A stretch of DNA of 64,000 nucleotides from Pseudoips prasinana (taxonomy: Eukaryota > Arthropoda > Insecta > Lepidoptera > Nolidae): assembly GCA_951640165.1 (NCBI GenBank), contig OX621250.1, positions 8,556,001 to 8,620,000 of the forward strand. Direction: 5' to 3'. Below the pieces are notes generated by a model. That model saw only the letters and a program-made list of their open reading frames with translations, searched no databases and was not told the DNA's origin. Position numbers and translations under genes: made by a program. The first letter of the stretch is position 1; each line of letters starts with the position of its first letter. Of this stretch, positions 10,625-22,165 are shown in pieces.

Positions 10625-12290
10625 ATTTTTAACTGAAAGACCAAATACCAATTTACATGCGTTTAACTAAAAAAATACAGACTTTCATACAAACTTACAT
10701 CGCATATTCTAGTCGTCCTTAGGGGTGGAATTTCCAAAAATCCTGAAATATATACTTATAATTTTTAAATGAAAGGCCATATACCAATTTTCATGCGTTT
10801 ACCTCAAAATTGTCACATTTTTCATACAAACTTACATCCCCTATTTGTCACCCTTAGGGGTGGAATTCTAAATGAAATAAATATTTAAAAAACAGAAATA
10901 AATATTTTTTTATTTTTAACTGAAAGGCCAAATACCAATTTTCATGGATTTAACTTCAAAAATGTCGCATTTTTCATACAAACTTACATCCCCTATTTTA
11001 CGCCCTAAGGGGTGGAATTCCCAATAATCCTTAAATATATATTTTTAATTTTTAACTGAAATGCTAAGTACCAATTTTCATGCGTTTAACTTCAAGTCGC
11101 AGTTTACATAGAAACTTACGTACCCTACTTTACGCCCTTAGATTAGAAAATTTAAAATATATATTTCAGAATATTTGAGAATTCCCCCCATTCTCAAATA
11201 TTCTGAAATATATATTTTAAATTTTTAACTGCAATGCCAAATAACAATTTTATTTAACTTAAAAATTGTCACATTTTTCATACAAACTTACACCCTTGGG
11301 GCTGGAATTTCCAAAAATGCTGAAACATATATTTTAAATTTTTAACTAAAAGGCCAAATACCAATTTTCATGCGTTTAACTTAAAACGTTTCACATTTTT
11401 CACACAAACTTACATCCTCAATTTTACGCCCTTGGGGGTGGAATTTTCAAAAACCCTTCTTTAGTGGATGCCTGCATCATAAAAGGTACCTTCTGTCAAA
11501 ATTTCAAGTCTTTAACTCCAGCCGTTTAGGCTGTGCGTTGATATATCAGTCAGTCAGTATAAACTTACATCACCTATTTTATTCCCTTAGGGGTGGAATT
11601 TTCAAAAATCCTGGAATACATATTTTTATTTTTAACTGAAAGGCCAAATACCAATTTTCATGGGTTTAACTTCAAAAATGTCGCATTTTTCATACAAACT
11701 TACATGACCTATTTTACGCCCTAAGGGGTGGGATTCCCAAAAATCTTGAAATATATATTTTTAATATTTAACTGAAATGCTCAATACCAATTTTCATGCG
11801 TTAAAAATTGTCACATTTTTCATACAAACTTACACCCCCTATTTTACGCTCTTGGGGCTGGAATTTCCAAAAATGCTGAAACATCTATTTTTTATTTTTA
11901 ACTAAAAGGCCAAATACCAGTTTTCATGCGTTTAACTTAAATATTGTCACATTTTCCATACAAACTTACAACATACAATTTTTCGCCCTTGGGGCTGAAA
12001 TTTCCAAAAATGCTGAAATATATATTTTTTATTTTTGATTAAAAGGCCAAATACCAATTTTCATGCGTTTAACTTAAAAATTGTCACATTTTCCATACAA
12101 ACTTACATCCCCTATTTTTCGCCTTTGGGGGTGGAATTTCCAAAAACCCTGAAATACGTGATTTTTTATTTTTAACTGGAAGGCCAAATACCAATTTTTA
12201 TGCCTTAAACTTCAAAAACGGCAAAGTTTCATACTAACTTATCGCCCCTGTTTTACCCCCTTAGGGGGTGAATTTCGAAAAATCCTTCCT
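10625..12290 (-). repeat. Minisatellite inside the Helitron, about 11 units of roughly 137 bp
   Basis: Each unit carries CCAAATACCAATTTTCATGC, then a CACATTTTTCATACAAACTT block and a GGGGTGGAATTTCC block. Unit starts fall near 10644, 10778, 10929, 11063, 11235, 11354, 11642, 11780, 11912, 12047 and 12182. Divergence among units suggests an old or repeatedly rearranged array. Confidence 0.85.
11148..11224. repeat. 35-bp perfect inverted repeat within the array
   Basis: Arms 11148-11182 and 11190-11224 are exact reverse complements around a TCCCCCC spacer. One unit boundary of the array has therefore been copied in inverted orientation. Confidence 0.9.
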
Positions 12291-12602
12291 TATTCCTTGT
12301 CTACATTATAAAGCAAACATTTGTGCAAAATTTCAGCTTTCTAGGTCCAAGGGTTTGGGCTGGGCGTTGATGAGTCAGTCAGTCAGTCAGGACTTGTCTT
12401 TTTATTTATATAGATAGATAGATAAATGATTATATCTAATAAATGATTATGGATATGTTCACCTCATGCTTTGTCGGACATTGCATACTGGTCTCTTGTT
12501 TTCAGAAAAATAGGTAATTACATACATTTACTAGAATGTTGATATTTTTATCGGTAATAAGGTCTGCAAGTGCCTCCAGTTTTACTCACTTAACACTCTG
12601 TT

Positions 12603-12870
12603 TTAAATAAAAAAGTTTTTATTCACGTAGACTTTAATCAAGCGCTTGTAAATAGTCAGAACATGTTCGTAGTAATATATCATTACTTTATAATTATTTC
12701 TAGGTACATATAGATATTTAGGTACACGGATTGTAGGAAATAATTTACAATAAGATTTATTTTATAACAGTAACGATATTTAGCTAACTTAAATTAAGTT
12801 ATTGTCAAGGATCATGTGTAGGTTTAAATATCTTAATTTTTAATTGTAGCTATAATGTTATTAATGTTAA
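12603..12870 (+). repeat. Rep-D copy 2
   Basis: Matches copy 1 and, more closely, copy 7 (shared AGATATTTAGGTACACGG and TTGTCAAGGATCATGTG). Confidence 0.75.
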
Positions 12871-13264
12871 CCAAAAGACCACAGTTACACAATAAATAAA
12901 TAGTAAAGTCCTCATAATATTTATGTAAATAAACGTTAAAATTCTACTTTACTACTGAAATTCACTTAGATTTAAATTTCTATGATCGCGTGTGTGTGAC
13001 CCACAACGAGATCCTAGAAATTTAAATTCTATTTCCTCAGTGTGCAGTAGGCTTAAATTCGTGAACACCAGAACCTGCTACATCAAAGAGATTAATTCCG
13101 TAAACTAGTTTCACGTCGAGCGCACATTCGGTATATGGAGCGAGTTTTGAAAGTTTTGGAACGTCTCACCATTAATGTGATGTTCTAAGGAATCACGTTC
13201 CAAACTTATACGTCGAGATGCGCATATGTTTTAGACGCTCAATGCTTAATTAACTACCCCTTTT
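12871..13264. other. No gene seen
   Basis: AT-rich; contains two CCTAGAAATTTAAAT-like segments in opposite orientation near 12970 and 13010. Confidence 0.4.
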
Positions 13265-13535
13265 TAGGGTTCCGTACCCGAAGGGTAAAACGGGACCCTA
13301 TAACTAAGACTTCGCTGTCTTTCTGTCCGTCTGTCACCAGGCTGTATCTCATGAACCGTGATAGTTAGACAGTTGAAATCTTCACATATGATGTATTTCT
13401 GTTGCCGCTATAACAACAAAATAAAATAAATATTTAAGGGGGCACCCATACAACAAACGTGAATTTTTGCTGGTTTTTATAGATAATGGTACGGAGCCCT
13501 TCGTGTGCGAGTCCGACTCACACTTGGCCGGTATT
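13265..13535 (-). mobile_element. Rep-G, short form
   Basis: Read minus it starts CCGGCCAAGTGTGAGTCGGA and ends TACGGAACCCT. This gives the same head and tail as the long copies at 13775 and 28757, with a different interior. A non-autonomous element; the superfamily is not assigned. Confidence 0.65.
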
Positions 13536-13774
13536 TCATTTACATTGCAATAATAATTCACTGTCTTTTAAAGATTTCAGACAACCCTATAAGAGCCGTA
13601 GTACCTATGAAGTGTAGTATTTAAGTACCTTTATATTATTTAGTAGAAAAGCTGTTTTGTAACGATGTCTCCTATTATTGATTAAGTAGCGCTATGTATT
13701 AAGTATTAAACAACGGAAGAAAAATTCGACGAATAATTGATTAAAATCAATGAAACCTCCAAAGATAGATAAAA

Positions 13775-14372
13775 CCGGCCAAGTGCGAGTTAGACTCGCA
13801 CATGAAGGGTTCCGTAACAGAAAGTATTTCAGTTGATTAAATTAAAGTAAATTGCGGTTCATGACATATTAAAAAAAACTACTTGCTAGATCTCGTTCAA
13901 ACCAATTTTCGTTGTTAGTTTCCACGATAATGTACATCATATATTTTTTTTAGTTTTATCATTCTCTTATTTTAGAAGTTACAGGGGGGGGGGGACGCTC
14001 ATTTTACCACTTTGGAAGTATCTCTCGCGCAAACTATTCAGTTTAGAAAAAAATTATATTAGAAACCTCAATATCATTTTTGAAGACCTATCCATAGACA
14101 CCCCACATGTATGGGTACGATGAAATTTTTTTTTCTGAGATTCAGTTCTATGTATGGCGACCCCCCAAAATTATTGTTTTTTTTCTATTTTTGTGTAAAA
14201 ATCTTAATGCGGTTTACAGAATACATCTACTTATCAAGTTTCAACAGTACAGCTCTTATAGTTTCGGAAAAAAGTGGCTGTGACATACGGACGGACAGAC
14301 AGACAGACAGACATGACGAATCTATAAGGGTTCCGTTTTTTGCCATTTGGCTACGGAACCCTAAAAAACGGA
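13775..14372 (+). mobile_element. Rep-G, long form, copy 1
   Basis: Head CCGGCCAAGTGCGAGT, a long interior with a G homopolymer at about 13984, an ACGGACGGACAGACAGACAG stretch, and an end of GGCTACGGAACCCTA. It is colinear with 28757-29328, so this is one dispersed family. It lies head to head with the short form at 13265-13535. No coding potential. Confidence 0.75.
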
Positions 14373-15440
14373 ATATTCTGTAAATCCCCCTCGCTTGGTG
14401 AAGAGTTAATTATTGATATCGATCGTTTTACTTATTCCCTATTGGCTATATGGCTATCAGATCTTACAGAGAAGAGTGTCCCGCCATTAATTGCTTCCTT
14501 TTTACTGACCTAGTACGGCTGCAATATGTACCGAATAATAAAGCAAAATCGCTACTTTACCTCAGACTATTTTAAGGTCGTTCTGTCTCTTTTATACTTT
14601 ATTTTTTCTTTATCTTGCAGCCAGTGGAATTATCAAACTAGGGTTCCATTCTATTTAGGTATAGGCATCTAAAAGTAATTTTAATTTATTTTAAATTTAC
14701 ATTCTCCGAAACCACGTTTTGGAGATTGTAAATTATAATATGAGGGAAGGCTTTCACTACTTTACCGGACATAGAAGTGAGCGGGACCTCAAGATGTCTA
14801 CCAAATAAGACTAAAAACTAAATAACTCACGCTAGAGGGACCATTGGGGATTAAAGTTCAGGCTCAAGGCAATTGTCTGATGCAGCGGGCTTCTCTAGTT
14901 GCAATTCTCTCGTTTTATGAGGCTATAACCTCTTTATATCATTTTATCTCCCGCTTTGCTCTGCAGGGAATTGGAACTATTCATTTCTAACTCCTCCTTT
15001 TTTCTTTCTGATTAAATTCGTTGCGGGATCCAAGACAGTTAAAGCGATTCCCCGGGACATGCCTGAGCCTCACCGCTCAGTGTCATTTCATTGTGTGCCA
15101 CTGTTGATCCTGGCTTACAGGAGTTGCAGTGGTGGGTAAGAGGGAGGGACTAGTCCCGAATTGTCTGATGCCTATGATACCTGAGAGGCCATTTATACGT
15201 GAGGACGGGCTGCTCGTCCTATTAAGCATCGGGGAGGCATTTCATCCCTACAATTGCATACTAAGGGACATAGACCGCGGTGAAGTTTCACGGTCATCTC
15301 GGCCGGCGAATACGATATATCGGATAGTGTAACTTGCCACCAGAGTTTCTTATAGACTTGATGGCAAAGGAGATTTAGTAGCCGGTTTACAACTTTGAGG
15401 ACTATTTGTGACTTACAGTAGTCATACACATACATTCGAC
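14373..15440. other. No gene seen
   Basis: Includes a GC-richer patch at about 15000-15310 with overlapping short frames on both strands and no recognisable domain. It may be an unrecognised repeat. Confidence 0.4.
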
Positions 15441-15441
15441 G

Positions 15442-16035
15442 TTGGCGTGTTGGCGTGGTTGGCAAATGCTTGCTTTTCACGCTGGAGGTCGTGGATTCGA
15501 TTCCCACCCAGGACAGATATTTGTGTGTATGAACTTGTCTGTTTGTCCTGAGTCTGGGTGTAATTATCTATATACGTTTGTATTTACTATGTATTTACTA
15601 AAGAAAAGTAATGAAATATAATGAAATAATGAAATTTATTCAGCGCTTGGGTATTTACATACACTTGCACTTGTCAAGCTCACAGTGTATTACATAAACA
15701 GTTTATAAACAGTAATTAAAGCAACAAAATATTTTGAATTAATCCCTCCGTGCGGTCTGTTTCGTCACATATATTTTTAATATCCTTAAATAAATAATAA
15801 ATAGCAAGTTACTAAGCTATTATTGTTACATTTAGCAATTGTGTATTAAAATTAAAGAATGGAAAACATCGAGCAGTTGGCTAGCGCAAAAGGCTCTCAA
15901 CCAGTAACTTAATTTAAGCGAATTTTAATAGAAGAAAAGTAGTGTATCAGTTATCTGGTTTCCATCCATCCACAGGCTCTGCTTAGTTTGGGATCAGATA
16001 GCCGTGTGTAAATAATGTATTATTATTATACACAT
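15442..16035 (+). mobile_element. SINE-B copy 1, split by an insertion
   Basis: tRNA-type head with box B GGATTCGATTCCCACCC at about 15491, a body with ACAGATATTTGTGTG, then TCTGCTTAGTTTGGGATCAG and an ATT-rich tail near 16020. The body stops at 15610 and resumes at 15932, interrupted by Rep-F. Confidence 0.8.
15611..15931 (-). mobile_element. Rep-F copy 2, inserted in SINE-B
   Basis: Flanked by a perfect 10-bp target duplication, AAGAAAAGTA at 15601-15610 and 15932-15941. Read minus it ends GCTGAATAAATTTCATT, like copy 1 at 8740-9000. This gives a clean 5'-truncated retroinsertion with both edges defined. Confidence 0.8.
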
Positions 16036-16299
16036 TTCAGTTGTACAAGTATTGCGGCGGCATTAGATACGTACCTACTTTCATTTTCAGCCTTCAGACT
16101 GGCATGATCTTGCAAGGAATTTCAAATAGCGTGTTCAGTATTCAGTACACTAGTTTGAATTGGAAATTGATTGAACTCGGTAATTTCTGAAGCAAGTTAA
16201 CAAGGACAACGGTACTATTGCTTGTTATTACTATGGGACTTGTATCAACATACTTTAATGTTACCAAATGGACTTTCATAGCTTTATCGTACTTTAATA

Positions 16300-16890
16300 T
16301 AGACAGAACCATTCAGACAATTATTTAGTAAAATATAAATTTCGATAATTAAACCTAAGCATAATCTCCTTGACTTAATATAAAATATATAACTTAATAC
16401 AAGCTAGCTAAATATCATTACAATTATAAAATAAATTTTAGAAATGTTTTAACAATCTGTGTTCCTAAATATCTATAATGTGTTGTAACTATACAGCTGT
16501 GCCCCGCGGTTTTACCCGCGTTTAACTTTATAAATTATCATAGCTCCTCCCCCGTCGGTGATAGCGTGATAATATGTAGCCTATATGTTGACCCGACCAC
16601 TTAGTAATTTTCATGCAAAACTTGAAGTAAACCCATGCAGTACTTTTTGTGTTTAGCCCGGACATACATACAGACAAATAGACAAAATTTCTTAAAACTA
16701 TATTTTTGGCTTCAATGTCTATCGTAGAACACGCCCCAAGTATCCTTTTAAAAAAATATTCAATGTACAGTTTTGTGACTTTCCTACGATTTTATTTTAT
16801 TTATTTACTTAACTATATTACTACAAACATGTTCTGACTACAAGTGCTTTTTTAAAGTCTACGTGAATAAAAACCTTTTTGATTTTATTT
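16300..16890 (-). repeat. Rep-D copy 3, split by a Helitron
   Basis: Minus-oriented Rep-D present as 16300-16492 and 16790-16890. The break is filled by the Helitron at 16494-16789. Confidence 0.75.
16494..16789 (-). mobile_element. Short Helitron, about 300 bp, copy 1
   Basis: Minus start TCGTAGGAAAGTC at 16789, end hairpin CGCGGGTAAAACCGCG near 16508, and a degraded CTAG. Colinear with 18965-19250 and 40252-40553. No Rep/helicase. Confidence 0.8.
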
Positions 16891-16909
16891 TTATTTTATA
16901 GACGTTATA

Positions 16910-17074
16910 CTAGCTATGCCCGCGACTTCATCACGCGGTGAGGCACCCGTAGCTCTCTCGAGCGGGCAGACACGTGAGCGCAGACGACACGGTGCCACAC
17001 TCATGCGATTACTGATCTTCGAATGTTACCCAAAGACAGACAAAGTTACTTTCGTATTTATATTATTAGTAAGG
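16910..17074 (-). mobile_element. Short Helitron remnant, different subfamily
   Basis: Minus end at CTAG 16913-16910 behind the hairpin-like CCGCGTGATGAAGTCGCGGG. The 5' side near 17074 reads ACTAATAATATAAATACG, the usual start of lepidopteran short Helitrons. Confidence 0.6.
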
Positions 17075-17364
17075 AGAACTGCTAAATATGGTATCTCCCT
17101 AAAGAACCAATTACGGGAAATAAGTTTACAAGAAACCTTTTAAATGATGTTCTTAATAAACAATTATAGAGGATCTTAGGTCAAGACTTTACTTCCAATA
17201 GAACCTTTTAATATTGTACACAGTAGGCAATATTAAAAGTCATGCTTGGAAGACCGCGAAAATGCGGCACTGATCTCTTCTACAGGGAAGCTCAAAACTG
17301 ACCGACGGACAGATTTTTGTTCTTGTTCTACTGTGATTTTTTTATTACTACTGTGATTTTTCTT

Positions 17365-17590
17365 TTGTGAATGAAGAAATGTGTTCGGGTGAAACTTGTG
17401 GGTTAAATTCCCACCCAGGACAGATATTTGTGTACATGAACATATCTTTTTGTCCTGTGTCTAGGTGTTATTATCTATATATCTAAGTATTTAAAAAATA
17501 AAGTAATCTATCTGGTTACTATAGTACAAGGTCTGCTTAGTTTGGGATCAAATGGCCGTGTGTGAAGGAAGCCCAGGATATTATTATCAT
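17365..17590 (+). mobile_element. SINE-B copy 2
   Basis: Box B region TTAAATTCCCACCCAGGACA, then the ATTTGTGTACATGAACATAT body, CTGCTTAGTTTGGGATCAAA and an ATTATTAT tail. Confidence 0.8.
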
Positions 17591-17802
17591 ATTATTTACA
17601 CATAGACCTATAAATACACGAGGAACTAAAATAAATAAACTAAAAAGTGTTAAATAATTTGACCCAAGTTGGTGCATATAATACGTGTATTCTATAATAT
17701 ATTCGTTCCCTCTTTTTGTTGGCAAATATCAACACATTAATTATAGAGAGAGATTACATATGATGTACTGCTGTTTGTAAAAAAAAAGAACAAAGCTTTG
17801 TA

Positions 17803-17937
17803 CAGAAGCCAGCACACCAAGCTACCCCAATCTGTCAAATTTCCCCAATTGAAAGTGAGCCTTACGCTTTTGAGATAAAAATGAAAATCTATAAAAGAAA
17901 TTTGACAGATTGGGATAGCTGGATGTGCTGGCGTCTG
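17803..17937. mobile_element. MITE-CAG, 135-bp type, copy 2
   Basis: 135 bp, TA flanks at 17801-17802 and 17938-17939. The ends are slightly diverged from CAGACGCCAGCACATC on the left. Confidence 0.85.
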
Positions 17938-18326
17938 TACCATTTTGCAGTTAATAGTATGGCTTATGTCCTTTAAAAGTATACAACACCTCATGTTAAA
18001 CCTTGCCAGCAATGTTTACTAATAAAATCTGTTTTACAATCACGAACTTTGATCGGGAGCGTCGATCGAGCCATGTGAAAAACAAAACGTTTTTTGTTCT
18101 TTTTTTTATTAGTTTGTACGCGTATATTTACAGACTATAAAACTTTTTTGGCATAGGAAATGTTTATTGTTTATGGAAACAATTTTGCTACTCGTTGTCT
18201 TACTAACCAGACACAATGGCTCAAGATGTTATTACAACAAGGAACTTGTTTTTTGTACGATTAATTAACTTTTCGCATATTATTTGCAAACTTTGTAAGT
18301 CGTATGGAACCCGTTTTTATATTCTA

Positions 18327-18840
18327 CTAGTGGCCCGGTACGTGCTTCGCTACGCTTTTAAGTATTAGTACAATTTGTTTGTATATGGGATTATAGAAAT
18401 ATGTTGATTTTAAACTTTTTCAAGACTTTTTTAAAATTTTCTCTACGTACAAACCTTCCCTGGACATCCACGAATAATTCAAGACCAAAATTTGCCAAAT
18501 CGGTAAAGGCGTTGTTGAGTTATAACATTACAACGAAAAGTGGCATTGATTTATATATATATATATATATAGATAAGTGTCATTTAAATGTACTTTACTA
18601 GTTTACTAAATATAAAAGTGTATGCGGTAATTTAATATGCTGTGTGGGGACGGCGGTGAATATCAGAATATCACCACCATATCTATTGGTATTGACGGTC
18701 ACCGTAGCCTAGTTGGTAGTGCTCCTGCCTACGAAGCTGGTGGTCCTGGGTTCGAATCCCGGTAAGAATAAATGAACTTAATAATCATTTTTTTTTATTA
18801 ATAAGCCTTATACGTAGCGAAGCACGCACTGGGCCGCTAG
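18327..18840. mobile_element. Composite element with mirrored CTAG ends
   Basis: The left end CTAGTGGCCCGGTACGTGCT (18327) and the right end GCACGCACTGGGCCGCTAG (to 18840) are inverted versions of each other, both with a GCTTCGCTACG hairpin core. The interior contains a SINE-A head. See the finding on mirrored ends. Confidence 0.6.
18697..18776 (+). mobile_element. SINE-A copy 1, tRNA-like head only
   Basis: Box A TAGCCTAGTTGGTAGTG and box B GGGTTCGAATCCCGGTAAG at tRNA spacing; truncated after the head, then poly(T) and the right end of the composite element. Confidence 0.85.

Positions 18841-18905
<65 letters not shown>
18841..18905. repeat. (TA)n microsatellite
   Basis: About 30 TA units directly after the CTAG end of the composite element. 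Confidence 0.95.
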
Positions 18906-18911
<6 letters not shown>

Positions 18912-18964
18912 ATGGAAGAAATAAAGTTCCTAGAAACTACGATACCACTACGTTTATTTCTATA

Positions 18965-19250
18965 CTAGCTGTGCCCCGCGGTTTTACCCGCGTTAATTTT
19001 TATAAATTATCATAGCTCCTCCCCCGTAGGTGAAAGCGTGATAATATGTAGCCAATATATTGACCCGAGCTCTTAATAATATTAATGCAAAATTTGAAGT
19101 AAATCCATGCAGTTCTTTCTTTTTATGACATACATACAGATAAACAGACAAAAATTCTAAAAACTATACTTTTGGCTTCGATATCGATTGTAGACCTCGC
19201 CCCAAGTATCCTTTTAAAAAAATATTCAATGTACAGTTTTTCCTTTCCTA
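18965..19250 (-). mobile_element. Short Helitron, about 300 bp, copy 2
   Basis: Minus-strand end CTAG at 18968-18965 behind the CGCGGGTAAAACCGCG hairpin. Colinear with copies at 16494 and 40252. Confidence 0.8.
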
Positions 19251-19339
19251 CTTATTTTATCTCTTATTTTATTATATGTATAAATTACCTAATTTTCCAT
19301 ATTAATTATGATTAAGCACAGATACTTCCGGGGACCGGA

Positions 19340-19475
19340 CGGTCAAACGTATGGTATATCATGGCAACCTTCAAGAAGCGAGCCTATTCCTTTCTTAGAG
19401 GGCGGCAACGTACTTGCGGCTACTCTGGTGATGTAAGTGTACACGAGCGGCGGTGATCACTTACCATATAAAAAT
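19340..19475 (+). repeat. Rep-E fragment
   Basis: Carries CGGCGGTGATCACTTACCAT followed by an A-rich end, as in the copies at 40905-41200 and 44925-45140. Confidence 0.55.
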
Positions 19476-19504
19476 AAAGTATTGAGATTATTTAACGCAA
19501 AATA

Positions 19505-19850
19505 ATGTCAAAGTCAAAAATCATTTATTCCGTAAAAAAATTACATTTATGTGAAATCGTCATATTTTTTACCCTACCGTGCAGTGCTTGACGTGGATGC
19601 TACTGAGAAACACTGCCAGAAAACTAAGTAGGAATTCTTTTTTAAAATAAAATATACTTATGATTAATTACAATCATGTGTGTTGACTCAGAACAACTCA
19701 GTCCCATCCCCACTTTTATCACTTAAATAATAAGAAATTTTGTAATATGCCCTGCTACACAATTTGACTTTAATAATTCTTTTAAACTTATTCGTAGACA
19801 ATTCTCTAATATCATTGGGAAATTTGTTATAGAATCTTATACATTATAAT
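19505..19850 (-). mobile_element. Jockey/CR1-type LINE 3' end, 5'-truncated
   Basis: Read minus, the right part translates to the same C-terminal pattern as the LINE at 47915-49440 (FYNKFPNDIRE-like, then IIKVKLC). It is followed by the shared 3' UTR with TTTTCTGGCAGTGTTTCTCA and CACTGCACGGTAGGG. Only the end of the element is present. Confidence 0.8.
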
Positions 19851-19939
19851 TATAATATTATCCCAATAGGAGTCCGGAATCTTAAAGTTGGTGGTTAAAA
19901 GTCAACACTCCTACCATACTACCACTTCTAAGGCTCCTG

Positions 19940-20195
19940 AGGCGCTCATAACTAGATGCTCTCACCGGTCCGTAAGTGATCGGCGAGGTTAAGCAACTAG
20001 GCTCGCGGTCAGTCCATAGATGGGTGACCGCCAAAGTGGTTTAATTTCTGAGTGTCTCCGTGCTTTGGAGGGCACATTAAGCTGTCGGTCCCGGTTGTAG
20101 TCATTAGACAACAGTCAGCCAGAGGGGCCTACTGGGCGGCTTGAACAACTCTGACATTAGGGTAACCACTGCCCATACGATAAGGTAGTACCACT
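19940..20195 (+). mobile_element. 5S-SINE copy 1
   Basis: The head contains GGTTAAGCAACTAGG, CGCGGTCAGTCC and GATGGGTGACCGCC. These align with the internal promoter part of 5S rRNA (box A, intermediate element, box C). The body carries CCGTGCTTTGGAGGGC, TTAAGCTGTCGGTCC and a CACTGCCCATACGATAAG end. A polymerase III type 1 head on a SINE body defines the SINE3 class. Confidence 0.8.
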
Positions 20196-21008
20196 CCTAA
20201 GAAAAAATTATAAGAAAACGCTGTGATTATATTCAATGTGATTGTTTTGGCTGTTCTCACAAAATGCGACAACTGGGCGACATGTTTATAGTTTTTAGTT
20301 CACGTATTTCCCAAGTTCATCTAACTTGACCTCTCCCTTGTTAAGTTTCATAGGTAAATAAAACTTCGTCCAGTTACCACCACTATTCATCTTAATGCCA
20401 CGTCTAAACTTTTATCGCTAATCGTGCTAACTCTTAAAGTTAATAAAGTAAATTTAACTTTGTACCTAATTAATAAAAACATTTAAATATAACCAGGATC
20501 TTTACCGTCAGACTGATGTTCTAATTTTCGAACCAAAACTTTCTCAATAAATTTAATTTGTTGAAAGTTTGTAACAAGGATTTGGCAACAAGGAGATCAA
20601 TAGGTGTACATTCTAAAGTTTGCTAATATTTGGCAGACAGTGAACAGCACCGTATTGAAAGTTCACCCTAATTGAGATCATAAACTGATTGTTGTTCAGG
20701 ATTTTGTGTTTAATAGCTATTGAATGTTGGTCTTTAGATTTCTTTCAAGAGTTGCTGAAGTTTTGATGTAGCCAGAGGTTATACAAGTGCTTCTAATAAT
20801 TAGTTCTTAGATATCTGTATGTAAAGCAATGAACTTAAATTTGACTTTATTATTTGACCGGACTTAACTTTATAGGTGTTGAAAATAAAAATCGGTTTTG
20901 AAAGTAGTAATACGGAGTTACATTTAGGACCCAATTAACAATTTTTACTAATGAATGCTTCGACACCAGTTTTCATCTCTAGGATAATGTGTTCACTTAT
21001 ATTTAAGA
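20196..21008. other. No gene seen
   Basis: AT-rich sequence without a recognisable element or ORF. Confidence 0.5.
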
Positions 21009-21010
21009 TT

Positions 21011-21376
21011 GCCTCGTTGGTCTAGCGGTAGCGTGTTCAACCGCAAATAACAAGGTCCTGGGTTCAAATCCTGTGTCGGGCCGAAAGTGATTTTGGGATT
21101 TTTCTGTAAAACGAAATAATCTTAATATCAGCCCAAAGTCTGGGAGTTGGCGGTATTATACCCCCGTGCCTCGGAGAGCACGTAAACCGTCGGTCCTGTA
21201 CCTGACCTCTTTCCGGTCGTGTCGCTAATCGTCCCATCGGATCGTGAGAGTGATGGAATAGAAAGTGCTCCTGTGTTTGCGCACACACTTGAGCACTATA
21301 ATATGTCCCGCGCAGATGGCTAGTCTCCTTTAAGACTGGCCGCCGTGGCCGGATCTCGGCTAGGAGGACATTTTAT
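21011..21376 (+). mobile_element. SINE-C copy 1, full length
   Basis: Head GTTGGTCTAGCGGTAGCGTG (box A) and GGGTTCAAATCCTGTGTCGG (box B), like a tRNA-Gly type gene. The body has CCCGTGCCTCGGAGAGCACG, TCCCATCGGATCGTGAGAG and TATGTCCCGCGCAGATGGCT, and ends near CTAGGAGGACATTTTATTTA. A tRNA gene is excluded by the long body and the repeat copies. Confidence 0.85.
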
Positions 21377-21914
21377 TTATTTATTACTAATGTCTATGTT
21401 ATCACAATTGCTATAAGCTATACTAATATAAATATTGTAAATAGATTAAAATAAACTAAAACTATCACTATTTTTACTGTTTACATTGTTTTGACTAGAA
21501 AATTTAAAATATCTATGTTACTTTCTTTTCGTCTTATTTAACTTACTGATTCGTCACCGTTGAAGTTATATCTATCTACTTAAATTTCACGATAACCTCA
21601 TTCGAGAGACAGGTTATAAATAGGCAATGATACCGCTCCTTCACAAAATGTAAACACTTTTTCCTAGCACCCCATAGCATTGGAAAAGTACGTAATCTCC
21701 CATTCAATTCACCAAACTGCCACATCGTCAGAATCCAAAAGGAGATCCATAACACTTCTTTTCAATTCCGGGTAATCGGATAAGGACGTGTATAGATTTA
21801 TTTTCGTCACTTATCACCGATGTTTTCGTGCGATTATGCAATATGCATCGTAATATGCTTGGACAAAAAAAAATCTGCAAATAATTTGACATCTATTTTA
21901 TAAGGACCTAAAGG
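21377..21914. other. No gene seen
   Basis: AT-rich, no recognised repeat. Confidence 0.5.
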
Positions 21915-22165
21915 GCTGGTGATCGGTAGATACGTGTCTTTCACGCCGCAGGTCGAGGGTTCGATTCCCACCCAGGATGGATATTTGTATGCATGGACAT
22001 AATATCTATTTGGCCTGACTCTGGGTGATATTATCTATATAATGTATTTACAAATGAAAAGTAGTATATGTAGCATGTCCGTTCTCTGCTTTCCATAGTC
22101 CAAGCTCTGCTTATTTTGGGATCAGATGGCCATATATGAATAATGTCACAGGATATTATTATTAG
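21915..22165 (+). mobile_element. SINE-B copy 3
   Basis: Box B GGGTTCGATTCCCACCCAGG, GATATTTGTATGCATGGACA, TTTTGGGATCAGATGGCC and an ATTATTATTA tail. Confidence 0.85.

Larger units (their letters stand above)
9809..12414 (-). mobile_element. Non-autonomous Helitron, 2.6 kb, minus strand
   Basis: On the minus strand it begins TC (12414-12413, host A before it), with a CTGACTGACTGACTGACTCA stretch near the start. It ends CTAG (9812-9809, host T after it) just behind a degenerate GC hairpin. These are Helitron hallmarks. The interior holds no Rep/helicase ORF, but a long tandem array (10625-12290). A second copy of the 5' module lies at about 11460-11560, so two elements may be fused. Confidence 0.75.

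Noticed and set aside
19940..20195. Genuine 5S rRNA gene
   Set aside because: Only the promoter core matches and it is fused to a dispersed SINE body; the full 5S length and ends are absent.
21011..21085. Possible tRNA-Gly gene
   Set aside because: The tRNA-like part continues into a SINE body present in several copies, so it is a SINE-C head.
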